Source of the DNA: Lycium barbarum
Taxonomy: Eukaryota; Streptophyta; Magnoliopsida; Solanales; Solanaceae
NCBI RefSeq assembly: GCF_019175385.1
Contig: NC_083343.1
Location: forward strand, 47,700,457-47,764,456
DNA: 64,000 bases
Reading direction: 5' to 3'
Made by a program: the position numbers and the translations under genes. Shown here piece after piece: positions 60,881-64,000 of the stretch; position 1 is the first letter of the stretch; every line of letters begins with the position of its first letter. A model generated the notes under the pieces. That model saw nothing but the letters and a program-made list of their open reading frames with translations, was not told where the DNA came from and did not search any database.

Positions 60881-63805
60881 TCTATCTTTATATAATAGGA
60901 GAGGCAAAAGCATGATAGGATGACAAGTGTCATCACTAGAAAATTTCTAAAATAAAACTAAAATAAAGAAAAGACAAGACAAAAAAAATAAAAAGAAAAC
61001 CAGAAAAACTAACTTTAAATACACCTACCTTTTTTGAATTGAAAACTGACAAATTTTTTAATTGGAAAATAAACCTATGTTATTTCTTAATTTTGAAAAG
61101 AAAACCTTATCTTTAAACATACTTTATTTTCCTTTCTCTTTTTTGACCTTCTTCTTAAAGTTAATTTGATCCATTGTAATTCTTTAAATATTATATTTCA
61201 TACTTTAAACCAAATCAACTCAGCCTTTTAAATATATACGATAAAAGGTTAAAACTTTAATTTTAAATACTAACAACTTCTTATCTGCATTGAACGTGAG
61301 ATGACAAACAAAACTGTTATATTTAAACGATATAAAAATTATTAATTGATTTTTTTTAAATAAAAAATAGTGCACATTAAAAAAGAAAGAAAAAATAACT
61401 ACCAATTCAAATTAGAGTTAACTCCTTCTTTATAGTAACTACAAGGGGAAAAAAATACAGATTTTTTAAAATATAAATTACGTGTGGTTACAACTTCCTT
61501 CTAAATACAAATTTTTAAATTTGCATTAAATAAATTCATATCTAATTGAGAATTTTGAATTTCAAATCTATAAATAAAAAATAAAAAACAGCAAAGTAGT
61601 CACGTTCTTTTAACTCGTTTGTAGCAACTACTCCTTCTTTGTAGCAACTAAATACAAGGGCAGTTTTTATCTCCTGATTTTTATTTTATTTTTTAAATAT
61701 TTAAATGGTGTTTTGGCTCCTTATATAGCAGTTTTTTCACCAGATAATTATACATAACCAGTAAATCATGTTTTCTTTTGCTTCTTCAAAAACCAAAAGT
61801 CACGTCCTTTTTCTCTTCTTTTCTCAATAAGGAACAATTATGATACGCTTAAAAATCCAACGTAAGACCAAACGTCTTTATTCTATGAAAGTTGAGCTTG
61901 GCATTTCACAGCCTTCTGCTTCATCTTGCAAGGTTTTTTCCTGGGACTATAGTAAAATAATCTGCTGATTTTTTATGTAATTTTTTCCGTCGATGTAAAT
62001 TTGATCAAATTTTTTTCTTTACAGATACTGCACAGAATGCATTGCGAGAAATTTCTACACAAAATTAGACCAACAATATTTTTGGTATTTTATTTTTGGA
62101 ATGACGTTACTGTTAGTTTTTTTATTTTTCTTTTTAGGAAAATCCAATTTTTCCATCGCTAAAGGGAAATCTTCTGTGGCTAACTTTTTCACTGGCTTGG
62201 GAAGTTATGAACAAACAGTTAGAGAAAACAAGATAGTATGCAGTTGTGTACTCTTACTTTTGGATTTTCTTTTCTCTTGGTTGATTCTAACTGCATTATA
62301 TATCATCAGACCTTTTCTTTTTCATCGAAAACTTGGTTATGGGGCATAATTTTTTTGTCTGTGCATTTATTTTTTACAACTTCATTAGCTTAATTTCATG
62401 ATAAGCAAGAAGGATAACTATGTACGTGAGTGAAGGTGAAACCACAAGATATCATTACAACACTTTCCTTAAAAATCTTTCCTTTTGCTATAAGTTTTAA
62501 TAATTGCATGGGTGTAAGAAGGTTTCTTTTGCATTTATGGAGCATCGGATTTTTCAGGTTAGTTTTCTCTCACTTTTATGGAGTATCTATTTTTTAATTT
62601 GTAAAATACTATATTATTTGGGATTCAGGATCGAATATATAATGACGCGTAGACCAACGGAAGTAGAAATATTCATATGGAAATGGCTAAAGGAACACGC
62701 GAGGTACATTTTTGTTAATCAAGTTTCTCATGTATATTGTTCGTTGATAGATTTTTCTACTGTGTTATGCAGTAATTTTTCACAATAAATGCAAAGTTTT
62801 ATCTTAGGTTGAAACGTGGGTCTTTGAGATAATATCTTAGTCCTCATAGCTGTGAAGTCAATGTGCCCTTTATTGCTCATTTCAGTATTGAGAATAATTG
62901 GCTTTTAAACTTTGAGAAATTAATGTTCATAATCGTATATTAGTTTTACTTAATTTTTGGATCTTTTTTTTTTTTAAATAAATTAAATCTTCCGAATAGA
63001 ACTGATTTTACAACATTGAGAAATGTATAGAATTTTATCTTAATAGTCTATATTTCGACAAAATATCCCTATTAGTGGTCTCTAGTCTCTACCTTCACCA
63101 ACATTTCCGGTTTGTGATGTCAATAAATATCTATTTTTATATATTCTCCAAACATTAAGATAATGATAACGTAGGCTTCTTTACTATTTAATTGATTAAC
63201 ATATGGTATCAATTTTCTCTAATTACTGAAACTTTTCTTTTGTTTGAATTAGAGTTGGAAAAAGTAATATTTGATGAATTTATCATTATCTGTAATTTGA
63301 ACTTGAGTTTAAAAATAAATCCATGTTTCAATTCTTAAGAAATTAATAGACAGTTGACATACTAACTAGATAATTAAGACAAGATGCCACGAGATGCCAA
63401 CAAGTAGCTGGATAACTTAAACAGTGGTCACACATTCCTTTATTGCTATAATCATTCACGAACCATAAGAAATTATTATCGAGCAAAGAATCTGTTAAGC
63501 TTATCAAACAATATCAAAATTATATTCGATTAACAAAAATGGTCAAAGACCTTCAAATGAATAAAAAAACTTATAGCATTAAATCACATTTCTCAAATAT
63601 AAGCGAAAATATTTATGCAATAACTTTGATAAAAAAAAATCAATAGAAATATCGATTAAAGACCTGCATACAGGTGAATAGTTAAGTTTGAAGACTCAAG
63701 GATAATTTTACATATTTGATAGTTGATATTTTTTATATATAAGATAAGATTTGCTATGATCAATTCTTTTATTATGACCGCGCATCGCGCGGGTACGAAT
63801 ACTAG
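60881..63805 (+). mobile_element. Probable non-autonomous Helitron, 2.9 kb
   Basis: The 3' end is classical: hairpin CCGCGC-ATC-GCGCGG (63778-63792), nine to ten bases, then CTAG (63802-63805), followed by T. The best 5' candidate is TCTATCTTTATATAATAGG at 60881, preceded by A, which fits insertion between A and T. No RepHel protein is encoded. Two open stretches inside (62101-62349, 62504-62788) are hydrophobic and unassigned. The 5' boundary is inferred; the 3' end is clear. Confidence 0.65.
61850..62790 (+). other. Exon-like segments inside the Helitron, unidentified
   Basis: 61861-61935 reads as a possible coding stretch ending TTGCAAG|GTTTTT, followed after a T-rich gap by TTTACAG|ATACTGCAC at about 62021-62024, an intron-like arrangement. 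A further piece at 62504-62568 ends TTTCAG|GTTAGT. I cannot name a parent gene. These could be captured exon fragments or chance. Confidence 0.25.
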
Positions 63806-64000
63806 TAAGAAGATAAAATACTTGAATAGAGGCATATATAACTTAGTGTGAGAGTTCAATTTTTGAGGAAGATCTTAATCGTCTAATTGTTAGTTACCTA
63901 GAGTTGGTGGAGAATTAATTCATTTATAATTCCCTTCCCATTTCCCTTTAAATCTTTCTCAACAAAAAAAAAAGACTTTTTGGTGGAGAATTAATTCCTT
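63806..64000. other. Right flank, nothing recognised
   Basis: Short AT-rich sequence to the window end, with 'tggtggagaattaattc' present twice (63905-63921 and 63981-63997). Confidence 0.5.

Noticed and set aside
1..64000. CRISPR arrays, rRNA, prokaryotic defence systems, plant virus insertions
   Set aside because: No regularly spaced repeats, no rRNA cores, and every reverse transcriptase seen fits copia, gypsy or LINE families rather than a pararetrovirus.

Overview
This window is nuclear DNA from a flowering plant, most likely Solanaceae. The pointers are the 3' end of a TS-type SINE (terminal TTG repeats) inside an intron, Ogre-like and Del/Tekay-like Ty3/gypsy debris, hAT elements with CCGG-rich ends, and two plant genes split by GT-AG introns. 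The genus cannot be fixed from the sequence.

Only two host genes are recognised. IAA33, a non-canonical Aux/IAA transcriptional regulator, lies on the + strand (7823-9768, two exons, 149 aa, intact). A HAD-superfamily phosphatase of the plant glycerol-3-phosphatase (GPP/GS1) type lies on the - strand. Its six exons run from 45900 down to 18251, all five introns have GT/AG borders, and they splice to an uninterrupted 244-aa protein with all HAD catalytic motifs. The gene covers 27.65 kb because transposons have accumulated in its introns; intron 4 alone is 19.6 kb.

Layout. 1-5055: Ty3/gypsy remnants (a Del-like LTR end, rearranged Ogre-like gag and leader). 5056-7090: a broken minus-strand Ty1/copia. 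7111-9768: MITE, promoter and IAA33 with a SINE in its intron. 10991-16224: a broken copia, then a copia-type LTR split by a 2.4-kb gypsy solo LTR. 16225-18250: small repeats only. 18251-45900: the GPP gene. Its introns hold a hAT MITE with a tRNA-like block (intron 5). Intron 4 holds an RTE fragment, a foldback element, two head-to-head hAT copies (one carrying an L1 insert with target duplications), a 2.7-kb L1, duplicated hAT remnants, a chromovirus carrying both an LTR and an L1, and two opposed L1 ORF1 pieces. Intron 2 holds an L1 tail and intron 1 a Russian-doll set of MITEs. 46002-51417: a nearly intact Ty1/copia with LTRs and a TTCCC target duplication, starting 102 bp upstream of the GPP start codon. 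51745-55563: a hAT with 8-bp target duplication and dense CCGG ends. 55617-56820: a long-TIR element. 57375-60085: a gypsy LTR plus truncated gag. 60881-63805: a probable non-autonomous Helitron.

No prokaryotic-style system, CRISPR array, rRNA or functional tRNA was seen, and I found no wholly new gene system. The most informative signals are the TE-inflated but coding-intact GPP gene, the copia at its promoter, the dated nesting orders, and the Helitron with exon-like segments.
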